A stretch of DNA of 64,000 bases from assembly GCA_028564925.1 (NCBI GenBank), contig CM053033.1, forward strand, positions 108,531,000 through 108,594,999, given 5' to 3'. Numbering within the stretch: position 1 is the first letter of the stretch; every line of letters begins with the position of its first letter. Under the pieces are notes generated by a model. That model ran no database searches and had not been told where the DNA came from. It saw only the letters and a list, made by a program, of their open reading frames with translations. The stretch comes from Lithobates sylvaticus. Lineage: Eukaryota > Chordata > Amphibia > Anura > Ranidae. Made by a program: the position numbers and the translations under genes. This document shows positions 38,100 to 50,844 of the stretch, in pieces.

Positions 38100-40144
38100 A
38101 TAGCCCAAAAACGTTTTTTGTTTTTTTCTCCAGAAACACAATGTTTTGCAAGAAACACTTTTTATCAAGGGCCCATTCACACTTATGCATTGCAGTGCTA
38201 TTCATTTTCAATGGGAACCCAATCCACTAATACACTGGTGAGCACTATAGCAGACCACAACGCATATACCCATGTGTGCCTGGGCACACCCAAATCAACC
38301 CGTGTGGTGCAGATTTCCCCTGTTTAGATCCCTGATATTTCACCAAAGCCCCCTAACAGGGCTCCTAAAAAAAAAAAAAAACTGTATAAAAATAATAAAA
38401 ATTGGAAAAAGTTATAAAAATAAACACTACTGACACTGTCCAGTGCCCTACTGACACCAATCTCTGCCCTACTGACACAGTTCATTGCTCTGCTGACACC
38501 CTCAATATATATACACATACACACGCAAATGTGTTTGAGCTATGGAGTACTAATGCAATAGGCTGTGCACATCTATATACAGTACCTCTATATACCTTTC
38601 CATTTTGGCTGTGTTAATGCGAAACACTAATAAATGTACTTGTGGTAACTCACTGCAATGCAGCACAAAAGTCTAACTGGGCCCTGAAGGAAACCTGTCA
38701 TAAAAGGTGCAAGGAGTATGCGAATTTTGCCTGGCCTCTCTTTTGGAAAAAGCTACCAATGGGGTTGATCATCAGCACTACAAAGAAAAAACATTTAAAT
38801 ATGCTCAGGACTGCAGTGCCCCCTAGTGGCGAAGGAATCCGGCAGTGCATGAAAGAAATAGCAAGCTAAATGAAACCCGTACTGACCTGAAAATACTAGT
38901 TGGCTTTAATACTTTGAGTCGGACTTGGGAAAAAACATACAGCAGAGGAAGATAAAGTCAAGTCAGAAATCCTGATTTGCATAACTTTTCAAGGTCCATG
39001 ACTCAGAAGGTATTTAAAGAGAACCAGTCATCAGTGGGCAACTGTGACAATCTGATTCTCTGCTCTAGAATTGTTCTAATAGTGTAGCCTTAGCTTTCAC
39101 TCTATCCATGACTGTTTTATTCTCTCGCTGTCAGAGTAGTTGTGCCAGGCTACCTGAAGTTCCAAAGTTCAATGCACAAAAAACACTAAAATGCAAAAGT
39201 TAACAAAGATGTTGTCAGGATTGCATGATGAAAATCAAACCACTTCATTTCATACTCACTGGGTTAATAAAATTGTAATGAACTCTTAATGAAATGCATC
39301 AGACCAGAATTCTGCTTTAAAATGAGAACAAGGTGTTAAGGAAGCCATCTTAATTATTCCAGTATCCCCTATTTTTTATGGTTATTGGGTGTGCCTCTTG
39401 CTAAATGTATATTTTTATTCCGGAGTGTTGCTTTAACTGCTAAGATTTACACAATGACATCAGTGTAATAATTTCCTCTGGAATTCACACAGAAGTCTTC
39501 AAGCTAGTGTTATATAGGGCAATTCAAGCTGTGACAGCGAGCTGTGAACATCAGGAGGCTGGGAGGAGGGGGGGGGGGGCAGGGGGCACCCTCCCAGGGA
39601 TGTTCCTGTGGGTGTGTGGCACATACTAGTCAAAAAAGAGACACCTATACTGTGGGAGGCTTCCTCATCTACTGCCGAGAGGTACAACTACTACTAGTGG
39701 GACACCAGGCCTGCACTTTTCATGTGGTCAGGCGAGCGCCCTCTAGGGGTAATATAAAGGAAGAGCTTGTCCTCTCTTACTAAAAGCTTGGCTGCCTCCT
39801 TTTAAAGGGACACAGTCATATGAGAACGATGAGGGCTGCCATTACTCATCTCTTCTTTTAGAATGCTTGTTCTCTGGCTTTCAGAGAAATCCTTTGGCTG
39901 TAGTGGTATTTCAGTCTCTGACATAAATCAAGTATAGGGGTGTGGAATTTTGACACTTTTCTGACACTTTGGTTATTACCAGGGACTTTTTTATTTCATT
40001 TAGCACCTTGCTATAGGACTGTATAGGGATACTAAGTTTGTGTACATCTGTGATTGCACCATATATATTGTGTTTTTTATCCTCAAACACACATGGGCTG
40101 CCTGCACACAACACCTGGTGGCTCACGCCACCTAAAAACACATG
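38100..40144. other. Intergenic DNA between HMCN2 and NCS1
   Basis: Partial repeats (e.g. a 'cccattcacacttatgcattgc' MITE fragment near 38170 and a 'gcagtgccccctagtggcg' word at 38812), low-complexity A runs and a G run at 39569-39579. No gene recognised on either strand. Confidence 0.4.
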
Positions 40145-40542
40145 CCCTGATAGCAAGGATAACTTGCCAATAATTTGTGCAACTTGCTGCACATTTTCAC
40201 TGGTAAGTTGCACACATGCAGAGCACTTGGAGCACAAGTTGTAGTTGACACTTGCAATTTGTAGCAAATTTGCGTGGCAAGTCTCTAGCAAGTTCAAAGT
40301 TGCAGTGGTGAGTCTACAGCAAGAGCTCTGCAAGTCTACAGCATGGTGGGATGATTATTGCACAACATAACTGAACCAGAACTTCGAGCAGACTTGCAGA
40401 ATGTTTGCAAAGAAAGTTGACTGGAGTCATGGAATGCGGACTTGCTGCAATTGTGCAACAAACTTGTGAAGCCTGGAAAAAGTCTAGCAATAGCTTAGCA
40501 AGTCATTTTCAAACCTGCAGCACAATTTCTTGCTATCTGGGT
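40145..40542. mobile_element. MITE with 'ctgatagcaag/cttgctatctg' ends
   Basis: Ends GCCCTGATAGCAAG and CTTGCTATCTGGG are inverted repeats. The interior repeats 'caagt/acttg' words. Confidence 0.6.
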
Positions 40543-40989
40543 GGCCCATTCGTGGTCAGCAGGCCTCAGCGCCTGTGTGAATGAGGCAAAGTGAAAATGC
40601 ATGTGCAACCTACCAAAAACAAGATTTACAATAACTTTAATAAGGATTTTTAATATGTGGCGATAGATCTACTTTATACATCTACTTTTATACTTGTTCC
40701 CTGTAGCCTATAATAAATTCCATTATGATTGGTTACATTTTCTGAAGAGATCTCCAGCAGCAGGGTCTGGTTTGGTGTTTGTACTCATCCTGCAGTTCCT
40801 GGCTGGCTAAAGGGTGATCTTTGAAGACTAAAGACCTGCTCTGCATGGAGCTGAATACGTAATCTGGCTTTATAGAGAACAGCGCATGTACTCAAGAGTC
40901 AGGAGACTGCAGCAATTTTGCTGGAAACAAATTTTTCCCTTCAAAAAAGGAAATTATATTCATATTGGCATTCCTTATAGGCTGCCAAG

Positions 40990-41740
40990 ACAAAGACAAA
41001 TAACATTTTTTTTTATTGAAAGTACAGTTATACTTGAAAGCCAAACTCCAGGCACAGCTATTTGTATGTTCTCTATTCCCTTGAGAAAGTCACGTGACCT
41101 GTGATGATACGCGTCGGGAGGAGGAGCCCAAGTGACGGTGCTCAGCACAGCACAGTGAGGAGGAAAGGGCTGACAGCCCCTATCTGAGCCTGACCATTAG
41201 CGGGATTTGAACGCGCAAACACCTACTGGGTACATTTCTTGCATTTCTAATTGTGTCCCGGATATCATTAGTGGATGTGAAGAGTTATTTCATTAATTAT
41301 CTAACTCATTTAATGGACTGTTATCACCTATGGAATTAATTTAATTGGCGGCCGTTTACCTATTAATTCATCAATTAATTGGCTAATCCATCAGGTCAAG
41401 CCTGTATTGGCTTTTGGAATTTACATATCCCCATATGCATCATTGGCATAAACTGGATATTTCCTTTTTTTGATACATTATAACACATACTTGTTTTTAC
41501 TCACATTTTGAAGCACTTTATTTATTTAAAACACATTGTATCTACTTTTAACACATTGTGTATTTATTTATTGGTTACAACCTCATTTGTAACTTGAAGT
41601 TTATATATATTTTTGTGCACTTGGGATTGTCACGCAAGCACTTATATCTTTTACTATACCACGACATTTGTCTTTTAACCTCACCTGATGATCTAAATAG
41701 ACTAAGGTTGATATTGCGCACTATTTATACTCTAGTATTT
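40990..41740 (+). mobile_element. Hammerhead-bearing Penelope-like remnant
   Basis: Contains hammerhead-like core site 8 at 41077-41119 and ends with 'gatattgcgcactatttata', a terminal word type often seen with such elements. No coding part. Borders approximate. Confidence 0.4.
41077..41119 (+). ncRNA. Hammerhead-like core, site 8
   Basis: TCCC, TTGAGAA, A, stem II GTCACG-TGACC-TGTGAT (six pairs including two G-T), GATAC, GCGTC with triplet GTC, GGGA pairing with TCCC. First box and GAAAC box carry changes; helices are intact. Confidence 0.4.
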
Positions 41741-42199
41741 ATTTGTATGTTGTTTCCCATCTTCAATACTCAATTAACAATGTCAATGTGTTTTTACTCC
41801 AGGAGCTCTATAAGCTACGCTGAGTGCTGCTGATACGTACAGCAGTTAGCCGCACTTACAGCGGGGTCTATGGTCGGCATCAGTTCCGGCATGGATCCTC
41901 TGCCCCTCTCACTCTGCTCTGCCATTTACAAAGCATAGCATAGTGATGACGTTCTATGTGGACAGTAGAGTGGGGGGGGCTCAGACACAACATTGGAACT
42001 GGTGTCATTTATAGACCTTGTTCTGATGCAGCGAAGAAACAAAAGTGCGGCTCCTGCTGTACATATTTGCCGCACTCAGCGCGCAGAGCTTAGAGTGCTC
42101 CTGAAATATTGACAGTGTTAATGAATTAAACATTAAAACCAACATAAAAATAGATGTGCCTGGGGTCGGGCTTTAAATCACCTAGCAGTTTCTTAGACC

Positions 42200-42640
42200 T
42201 CAGTGGTTACATAGTTAGTCGGGTTGAAAATAGTCCATCCAGTTCAACCAATAAAAGGGAAAACATTTTTTTACCATCATATACCCACATTTGATCAATA
42301 GGAAGGCAAAAAAAAACAGCAAAGCATGATCCAAATTACTCCAGCGGGAGAAAAAATTCCTTCCTGATCCACTAAGAAGCAAATCGGATAGTCCCTGGAT
42401 CAACTTTACTTGTTAGTACCCAGTTATGTTATGTACAGTTAGGGAAAAATCCAGGCCTTTTTTAAAGCAATCTACTGAGCTGGAGCTCAGCTCTTAAGGG
42501 AGTCTATTCCACATTTTCACAGCTCTTACTATGAAGAAGCCTTTCCATATTTGGAGATTAAATCTCTTTTCCTCCAGACATAAAAAGAGCCCCCTTTTCC
42601 CCTGTGATGACCTTAAAGTGAAGTGGCTTTGATGGTAAAA
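42200..42640. repeat. Amphibian interspersed repeat ('gtccatccagttcaacc')
   Basis: The stretch 'tacatagttagtcgggttgaaaatagtccatccagttcaacc' and following lines are a repeat type I recognise as common in frogs. No reading frame; class not certain. Confidence 0.5.
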
Positions 42641-42784
42641 TCTCCAAATTGAGTCCCAGGTCTACATACCACTGTCATTGTCAGGAGACCTACTTTACCT
42701 CCCTCCAATACTTCTGTCTCTAGTTTCCAACAGAGTGGAAAAATAGTATGACGGGGTCTTCATTGTCTTTCTGGAGACGCAGCT

Positions 42785-43095
42785 CTCTTTTTGTTTATGG
42801 CAGCCATTCTCAACCAGGATACTGTGCAACCCTAGGGTTCCATCAGAAGTTGCTAAGAGTTTGGTGAGCTGTGGATGACTGACCTCTGATGGTGCTTTCA
42901 TAGTTCTAACTGTAACACCACTTGGCAGGGTCAGCGAGATGTCACCAATATTCTTTTTAGGCATCTATAAGGGTGGCATTCTTCCCACTGACCAACAATG
43001 TAAGGGGCATTTTCCCAATGACCCTCAATTATTTTAACAGGAGCTCCCTGAGAGCTGAAAGTTATTTTAAAAGGTTCCTTTGGGGTTTAAAAGTG
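42785..43095. mobile_element. hAT-like MITE fragment
   Basis: 'agccattctcaaccaggat' resembles the hAT terminal word 'cagtggttctcaacc'. No clear opposite end. Low-confidence remnant. Confidence 0.35.
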
Positions 43096-43396
43096 GAGAC
43101 AGGCTTGTCTATGATATGACTTTAACCAGAGAAGAAAGCAACATTTTACAGAAGTCACTGGAATAAGAACTCTTCCAATGGAAATACCTCTTCCAGTGAC
43201 AGCTGGGGAGTCCAGTGACAACTCATTTTGGGGAGATTTCTACCTTTTTCAGACAGGGACTCGGACAACAATGAAATCCTGCGAATATTTTAACATTTTT
43301 TTTTCAGGCTATAAGGGGTGGTCGGCTTATTTAGGGGGTACCTCATCTGTATATATTGCCATCTACCAAAAAAAAAAATCTTGTTTCGGACTTTAC

Positions 43397-43914
43397 TGGT
43401 ACCAGAGAGACACAGTCACACACAAATTATATATTTATTACAAATTTCCAATAAAAAAGTAAAAAAAAAAAAGTATTCTTAAATGCGGTGTAAGTCATAA
43501 CTTTGACTGCAAAACATTTTCTTTGCTGTATGATCCAAGAGGTCAACATGTTTCACAACAACCAGCACTGCATTAAGAATATAGCTTTCTGATGGTGGCA
43601 GGATATGCAGAGTGGATATGCACTTTAGTTAAATTTGTAGTCGATGAGAATTTATGAATAAAGTGGGCCTATGACCAATGTATTTCCGTCTGTTGCATGT
43701 GTATTAGCTATTAATATCCACTCTGCATATCCTTCCACCATCTGAAAATGCGTAGACCTCTTGGATCACACAGCAAAGAAATTTTGTAGCAGTCAAAGTT
43801 ATGGCTTACACCGCATTTAAGAATATTTTTCTGTTTTTAAACTTTTTTTATTGGAAATTTGTAATAAATATATCATTTTTATAATTTTTGTGTGACCGTC
43901 TCTCTCTGGTACCA
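43397..43914. repeat. Long fold-back with ~200-bp inverted arms
   Basis: TGGTACCAGAGAGACACAGT (left) pairs with the right-end ACTCTCTCTGGTACCA-type sequence. Arms run about 43397-43621 and 43714-43914 with inner pair 'gcagagtggatat' / 'atatccactctgc'. A 'gtgaaacatgttgacc' word on the minus strand of the left arm looks like a decayed hammerhead 3' half. Confidence 0.75.
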
Positions 43915-44297
43915 AGTTAGAAACAAGTAAAGTTTTTTTTGTTGGATTTAACCCTAATTAATATTATTTATCACTCAAGACTCCAATGGTGCAGGTGAAG
44001 GGGCGTTCAGAAAAAGCCAGGAACTATGGTGCTAACACATATTCTTTGTAAAACATCCGACAAGTGCAGCATTTAACCTGCAACTGAAATATCACTTTTG
44101 GTGGACCAATCCTGTTGATTATGTAAAGTTTTATAAATGCTCAAACTGTAATAGTATTTTTGCATTCAGACATGTAAGGCTTTCAGAAGAATTATTAAGC
44201 CAAGGTTAGCACAGACAGATCTGATCCCAGTTGCGGGTTATATAGTGAGTTTGAAAGTCTGCCTTAGCTACTTACATACAGCTGTGGTGGGTGATCC

Positions 44298-44396
44298 CTA
44301 TACCAATCCATCATATAGAGATAGTGCCTGCACAATCGAGGGGTCTGCCTTTGATCCTTCTTGAAATTCCTGCAGAGTCAGTTTACCATCAGAGTT
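44298..44396 (-). CDS. NCS1: NCS1 terminal coding exon: EF4 loop and C-terminus
   Basis: Minus strand. Acceptor attttttcttacag. Encodes [18 protein letters not shown] and the hallmark end [12 protein letters not shown] followed by TAG. The 3' UTR continues leftward; its end was not identified. Confidence 0.96.
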   Translation of the reverse strand, partial: NSDGKLTLQEFQEGSKADPSIVQALSLYDGLV

Positions 44397-46834
44397 CTGT
44401 AAGAAAAAATAATAGTAAGTGTCTTCAAGGAGCACATATGACATCATTATCATTGCAATATGTATCTTAACGTGACCCATTCCTTTGTTTATACAGGAAA
44501 AAGTAAGAGATTCACTTACCTTCCCCCTCTCCAGAAGTACATACTTACCCTTCCTGACTCCTGTGCGACTCCATTCAGCTGCCAGACCCAGCGAAAGAAA
44601 AGCCCATATAAACTACAAACTTTGTTTGCGCTTACACAGGGCTAGAGATTCCTTCCCTGGAGCCATGTGACTGCTTTGCACCAATCAGGAGGCATCTAAC
44701 ATGGTCACATGAGTGGGGGAAGGTGTGAATCCCATCAGCTGAACAGATCGGTGGGTGAGTAAGGAAAGCCAAATTGTGCTTCTGGGGGGGGGGGGGGGGG
44801 GGGGGGCACTTGGTGACCCTTTTACTTTGCCCTACATAGGTAAAGCAGGGTTTTATTTAAGAGGAGGATACAACAGCCAAGTTATCTTCCTGGCAATGCT
44901 TGTTACCTGGCTGTTGTGCTGACCCTTTTGCTTCATTACTTCAAACCCAGCACAAGTATACATATCAGAAATTCTGTCCTCATTCTGGCTTTCCTGCCCT
45001 GATATGTATGACAGATCTAGGACTCAGAAAGCATTGAGGCCTGAGATGGCCAAGCAACTGGCATTTTCAGAAAAAGGTCAGCAAATTCAGCCTCCATATT
45101 TGTCTCATTACAGATTACTAACTCACGGCAACACAGTGCAAAGACCGTTAACATACAGTAACCAATATCAGCGGCCAATCACAGAATAGCTTTTATTAAT
45201 AAGAGCTGTTATTGTCATTAAAAAAGGTGCTGGAAAAACACCCAATTCTGGGATTATCCAGTTTATTGGTGTTTTAGCATAAATACAGGTTGATGATATA
45301 GGACAGAATTTTATTTGATTGTGGCCCTTTTTGAAGAGCACCCGACAGAGTGCCCAATAGGGCCTGGTTCACACCTATGCGTTTTTTAGTGCTTTGTGCA
45401 GAAACACACTACAGTCTATTTAACATGGTTTCCCAAGGGGCACGTTCACATGTATGCTTTTTTTCCAGCTGCAGTATTTTGGAAAGGGTTAGGCACTTTT
45501 TTAAATGCAAAACGGTGCTTTTTGGCTCAATAGACTTCAATGGAGAAGCTGCAGAAGAGCATGTAGTGCGCTTTTTGCCGTGATTTTGCTGATTTAATCT
45601 GGCCAACAAAAGCAAACTGCATTGGTGTGAACCAAGCCTAACTGCAACCCTTGCTGCAATTATCTTCTAACATACTGCCCCTTCCTCTTACCTTGTCCAT
45701 CATTGCAAAAATCCGGTCCACCCTCTTCTCTGGAGTGTTTTCCTCCTCTGGAAGTTCCACTGTGTTACCCTGAAAAAAAAAAACACACACAACTGAACTT
45801 CAAATGTATTCTTAGCAATAGGCTGCATTCTGTAAGCGGCATTATGTTGTTCAATAGCTGGTCATTTGATTTTGGTTACATATTTCAGTGCTGACAATTT
45901 GGCACATTGTAGGTAGTAAAGCCCAATTCCTGTCATTTTTTTTTTTGCTTTAGGCATGGGGTTTTCAAACTTTCTAAACAAAGGGCCAGTTTACCATCCT
46001 TCAGACTTTAGGGGGGCTGGACTGTGGCCACTGAGTAGAAAAGGTCCTGACATCAGTCGGAAAAAAAATATTTGGCCGATTGGGAGAAATTGTGTCCCAT
46101 CATTGGTGTCATTGGGAGGAATTGTGTCCCATCATTGGTGTCATTGGGAGAAATTGTACCCCATTGTTAGTGTCATTGGGAGGAATTCCACCCCTTCACT
46201 GGTGTCATTGGGTGGAATTATGCCCCATTGTTGGTATCAGTGGATTAAAAAGTGCCCCAAGGGTTGGGTAAAAGCAAGCAAAGGGCCAGATCTGGCCCCC
46301 GGGCCATGGTTTGGGGACCCCTGCTTTAGAACACGGGACAGGGTTAAAGTCTCTGTTGAATTTTTATTTCTGAATGTGTCTCCATTGAGTGAATTTCCCT
46401 CACTTCCTGTTCTGGTGACAGACTGTCCTCCGGGTGGGGACAGAAATGACAATAACACATTGATATATTGTATATTCTAAGTGGAGAGGTGGGGCACTTT
46501 TTCTTTAACCTGATTCCTGCAGCATGAAACAGCTTTTATTAGTCCATGGGTTCCAGACTTCAAGCAGTCATTGCCAGTAAAGGATTCTGAACAAAATATT
46601 AAAAATGAAAAAATTGTATTTATGATTATATTCATTTGTCCAATTACATTTGGGTCCCTGAAAATGGGGGCACTGTGTATAAAAATGGTTGCAGTTCCTA
46701 AATTTTGTACTTTTCTGTCCAACCCCTTGGACTAAAGCTGAAAGTCTGCACTTCAAATTCATTTGGATTGTTTAATTTTATTCTGGTGGCATACAGAGCC
46801 AACCAAAAGTATGGAAAGTGTGCCTGTGTCTATA

Positions 46835-46870
<36 letters not shown>

Positions 46871-49827
46871 TATATAAGTGGAAAATGTTAAAATAATTAG
46901 ATTTTTTTTGCTTTTGGATTATGTGATTTTTTTGAATACATTTCGATCCAAACTTACCACCATCTGGTAAATTGCATCCACAATATCCAGCATCTCGTTT
47001 CGTGTGATGTAGCCGTCATTATCCAGGTCATACAATTTAAATGCCCCTAAATTAAGGAAACAAAAAAGTCATTCTCGGACACAAACCTCTTTTTTCTCTA
47101 ATCATATACTGTATAATATCATAGATAATTTGACTGTTAAAGATCTTTTATTTGTCAGAGATGCACATAAATACGAACATTTATAAATGATGCGATCTCT
47201 GGGATGGCAGCCAAGAACAATGGAGGATCAGCTAAACATTTCTCACGCAGTCTTTGCTGAAATGAGCCAATAAACTATAACAGACTGGAAAATCTCCCGG
47301 CAAATCCAACTGTCAGAGGATCTCATTAGTCCCCCAGAGGAGGTGAAAAGGAGCCTAGTTATAGCAAGCCTCAACTAAAATAACTGCAATAATATAACTT
47401 AATTTATAACCAATTACTGCAAAGACTATTTTTTTTTTTTTTCTTGAGGAAAATAAATGGAAATGGATTTTACTGCAATTTGTGACACCATTGGAGAGTG
47501 AACAAGAATGAGCACAATTGGTGTCACTGGGGCAAAAAGGCACAATAAAAAAAATCTGTGGGTGTTTATAATGTTTCTCTACTGTACTAAAAAGTGTTTG
47601 TGCTGCTGAATCTGTTTTCCCATTAGATATATTCCCATCATTTTCTTACAACACCTAGTTACTGGGACAGGAAGTAAAAGTAATTCTCTCCAATGGGGAC
47701 ATACTTTTCAAAGCTAAACAAAGTGCTTTCACTCTTTGCCTATAAAATCTTTTTAAAGAGACCGTCACCAATTCTTTAAAAAATTGAATTTTAAAAAAGG
47801 CACAGAAAATAGTATAGTATTAAAATAGTATTTTAAATATTCACGTACAATTTATTTTATGTTTCCATAAATGATTTTTAATTTACTTAAATGATTTTTA
47901 ATTTACTGCCTCTGAACTTGAACAGCCTCCTCCCTCCTTGCCCTCTCCGAGTAGATCAATTCTCTCTGTGCTGGCCAAGCTCCTCTGTCCCACCCATCAT
48001 CTCCCTGCATAACTTTTTATGTAGCCGATAGGGAAGGAGAGAAGGGGAATACTAGAGAGTGACAGCATTGAGTCTGCTGGGGCTGCTGACATGACATCAG
48101 AGGTGGCATCCCCCAGCATCAGTACCAGGGTTTTGGGATGTCTAAACAAGGGAGGGTTTTACGGGTAAAGAAAATGCAAGTATGTTAAATACACCGATCA
48201 GCCATAATGTTATAACCACTGACAGATAAGTGAATAACATTAACCTTTTCACGCCTAAGCCTATTTCTTATAAAAGTTAAAATCAGTATTTTTTGCTAAA
48301 AAACTTACGTATGCGCTCTTTGTTGCGTAAGCACGCAGGGACGGGGGGCGCTTTAAAAAAAAATTATTTATTTTTTCTTATTTATAAATTTTTTTACATT
48401 GTCCCTTTAAAAAGAAAAAAAAGATCACTTTTATTGCTGTCACAAGGGATGTAAACATCCCTTGTGACAGTAATAGGTGGTGATAGGTACTCTTTATGGA
48501 CCCCAAATCCCTCATTTGCACATAAAAATTGGCGATTCTGAATACTGTAATTTTTTTTTTAAATCAGCGCCATGGGCAGCCGAGTAAACCGGAAGTGACG
48601 TTCCGACGTCGCTTCTGGGATTTTACATGGGAGACCCGATCAAAGCAGAATCCGCTTTGTTTGGGTCTCAGCCTGGGCTTGTGGCTCGGGTCTCCCGGTA
48701 GGACGGAAGGCCTGGGAAGAGCAGCGGGAGGGGCATCTCTTTTAGGATAACAGCCGAGCGGCTTTTAGCCATATCGGTTGTTATCACTAAAGAGCCAATC
48801 GAGGCTAAGAACCCAACAACAAAAATGGTCAGTAAAGTTTGGAAAGTCGTCAAAAAAAAGTTAAAATATATGGAGACTAACATATATACCCCAATCTGGA
48901 ACAATAGCAACCTACAGGAATTACGTATAATGGGGAAAATCAGGGAGTGGGAAAATAGGGGAATTAAAAAAGTGAGCCAAATATACGATGGTCAGGCCAT
49001 AAAAAAATTCGAAGTACTAAAAAGGGAATTTGATATCCCCCAGAATACACAGTTTAGTTATCTTCAAATAAGCCATGCCCTAGAAGCCCAGTTTCGAAAC
49101 CAACCTATGGTATGGGAGGAATTACCAGTGCTACAGGTTATTGGGGAGCCAGGATCCACTAAAGGATTAATATCTGTGATATATAAACTACTGAACAGAG
49201 GGATCCTAGGCGAAGTAAAGCTGCTGGAGGTAAAAAAAAAATGGGAACAGGATTTAGGTGCCATTCCACAGGGACAATGGAAGAGAATATTAGAACTAAG
49301 CCCGATGATATCGGTTTCGCCCGCCCAGAGATTCTCGCATTTGATGCTACTCAACAGAGCGTACTATACACCAAAATTGTTATGTAAATTTGGAAGAAGA
49401 CCTAAGTGCCCGAGGTGCCAGGGACTGGGGGACCTGGTCCATATGGTATGGAGATGCCCCAAGCTCTTCCGGTACTGGGAAGGGGTGACAAAAGTATTGA
49501 AGAGCATATTTAAAAAAGAAGTGGAAAGGGAAGTGGTACTTTGTATTCTGGGGTATAGACAGGAAAAGGGTGAAACAAAAAGTACAACAGTGGCAATATT
49601 AAGGGGCATGTATCAGGCCAGGAAGATGATAATGATGAGATGGCAATCACAGATGCCACCCACAGTAAAGAATTGGATTGATATAATGAATGAAACCCTC
49701 CCGAAGGAGAGAGCCGCGTACATAAAGAGATATAATATGAAAGAATTTGATAGGATGTGGAGACCGTGGATAGAGGGAATACACCAGATACAGCTGGAAT
49801 AGAGGTGGGGGGGGGGGTGGGGGGAGG

Positions 49828-49871
<44 letters not shown>

Positions 49872-50809
49872 GGTGGGAAATGTAGTAGGGAAAGGGGGGA
49901 TAATGAGACAGGAGTAAATCCAGGTAATATTACTCAAAAAGCGGCTCCCTCCTTTTTAGTGGAGGGAATATAGAGTGCTCTTTCTTTATCTACATAAAGA
50001 GATATACCTATGTGTTAAGTACAAAATGTATGTAAAAAAGATACTGGTCCTGGAATATTGTGTTGAGGTGTAAACATGTTTTATAGATGGAAAAACTAAT
50101 AAAGATTATAATTAAAAAAAAAAAAAAAAAAAAGAGCCAATCGACAGCTCTAAAAAATGGTACCGGGCGATGTCTGCACCTGCAGGCATCATCCTGGTAT
50201 AACCCCTTCAAGCCATGAATGCAAATATGCATACGGTGGGCGTGAAGGGAATAATTACAAAGACATCTGAAAGTTGGTGGGATATATTAGGCAGCAAGTG
50301 AACATGTTGTCCCTGAAGTTGATGTGTTGAAAGCACAAACAAATGGTCATCACAGTTTGTTGTATATGGGGATACACAGCCACAGACAGGTCAGGGTGCC
50401 CATGCTGGCCCATGTCCACAGCCAAAAGTGCCTACAATGGGTACATAAGCATTAGAACTGAATCACAGAACAATGGAGGGACCAGATAAAAAAGAAAAAA
50501 ACAAAAGCAGCTGTGGCTCGGAGGAAGAGAGTTCTCCCTCGAAACGCGTAAGCCGTTTGCGATGCCATCTGGTCCCCCCCAACACTCGGTCCAGGGTGCA
50601 AGTGTCTAGAGACACGGTTCCATTTGCTGGTGTACTGACAAGCCTTTTTATCACATTTGTTTGTGAGTATTACTATTGCCGTTACACTTTTTAATAAATG
50701 TTATCTTTGGTAATGCACAAGGTCGGTGCGCCCTCCTTTCTTCTCTATATGTTTCAGCTTGCCTTTTTCCCCATACTGCATCCTTGTGCCATCTCTTCCC
50801 CAGGTAAGT

Positions 50810-50844
<35 letters not shown>

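Larger units (their letters stand above)
48244..50251. mobile_element. TIR MITE ('CCTTTTCACGCC') split by L1-like insertion
   Basis: Ends CCTTTTCACGCC and GGGCGTGAAGGG are inverted repeats, preceded by TTAA. The interior has 'cacaagggatgtaaacatcccttgtgac', a strong hairpin. The L1 copy at 48803-50130 divides it. Confidence 0.7.

Noticed and set aside
41690-41735. CTGATGA at 41691 as another hammerhead
   Set aside because: No GAAAC box or stem II hairpin follows within a plausible distance.
46705-46896. 63-codon frame with [11 protein letters not shown]
   Set aside because: Translation of a CATA microsatellite.
49647-49937. Minus-strand frame with a long Pro run
   Set aside because: Produced by the poly-G tract of the L1-like 3' UTR.
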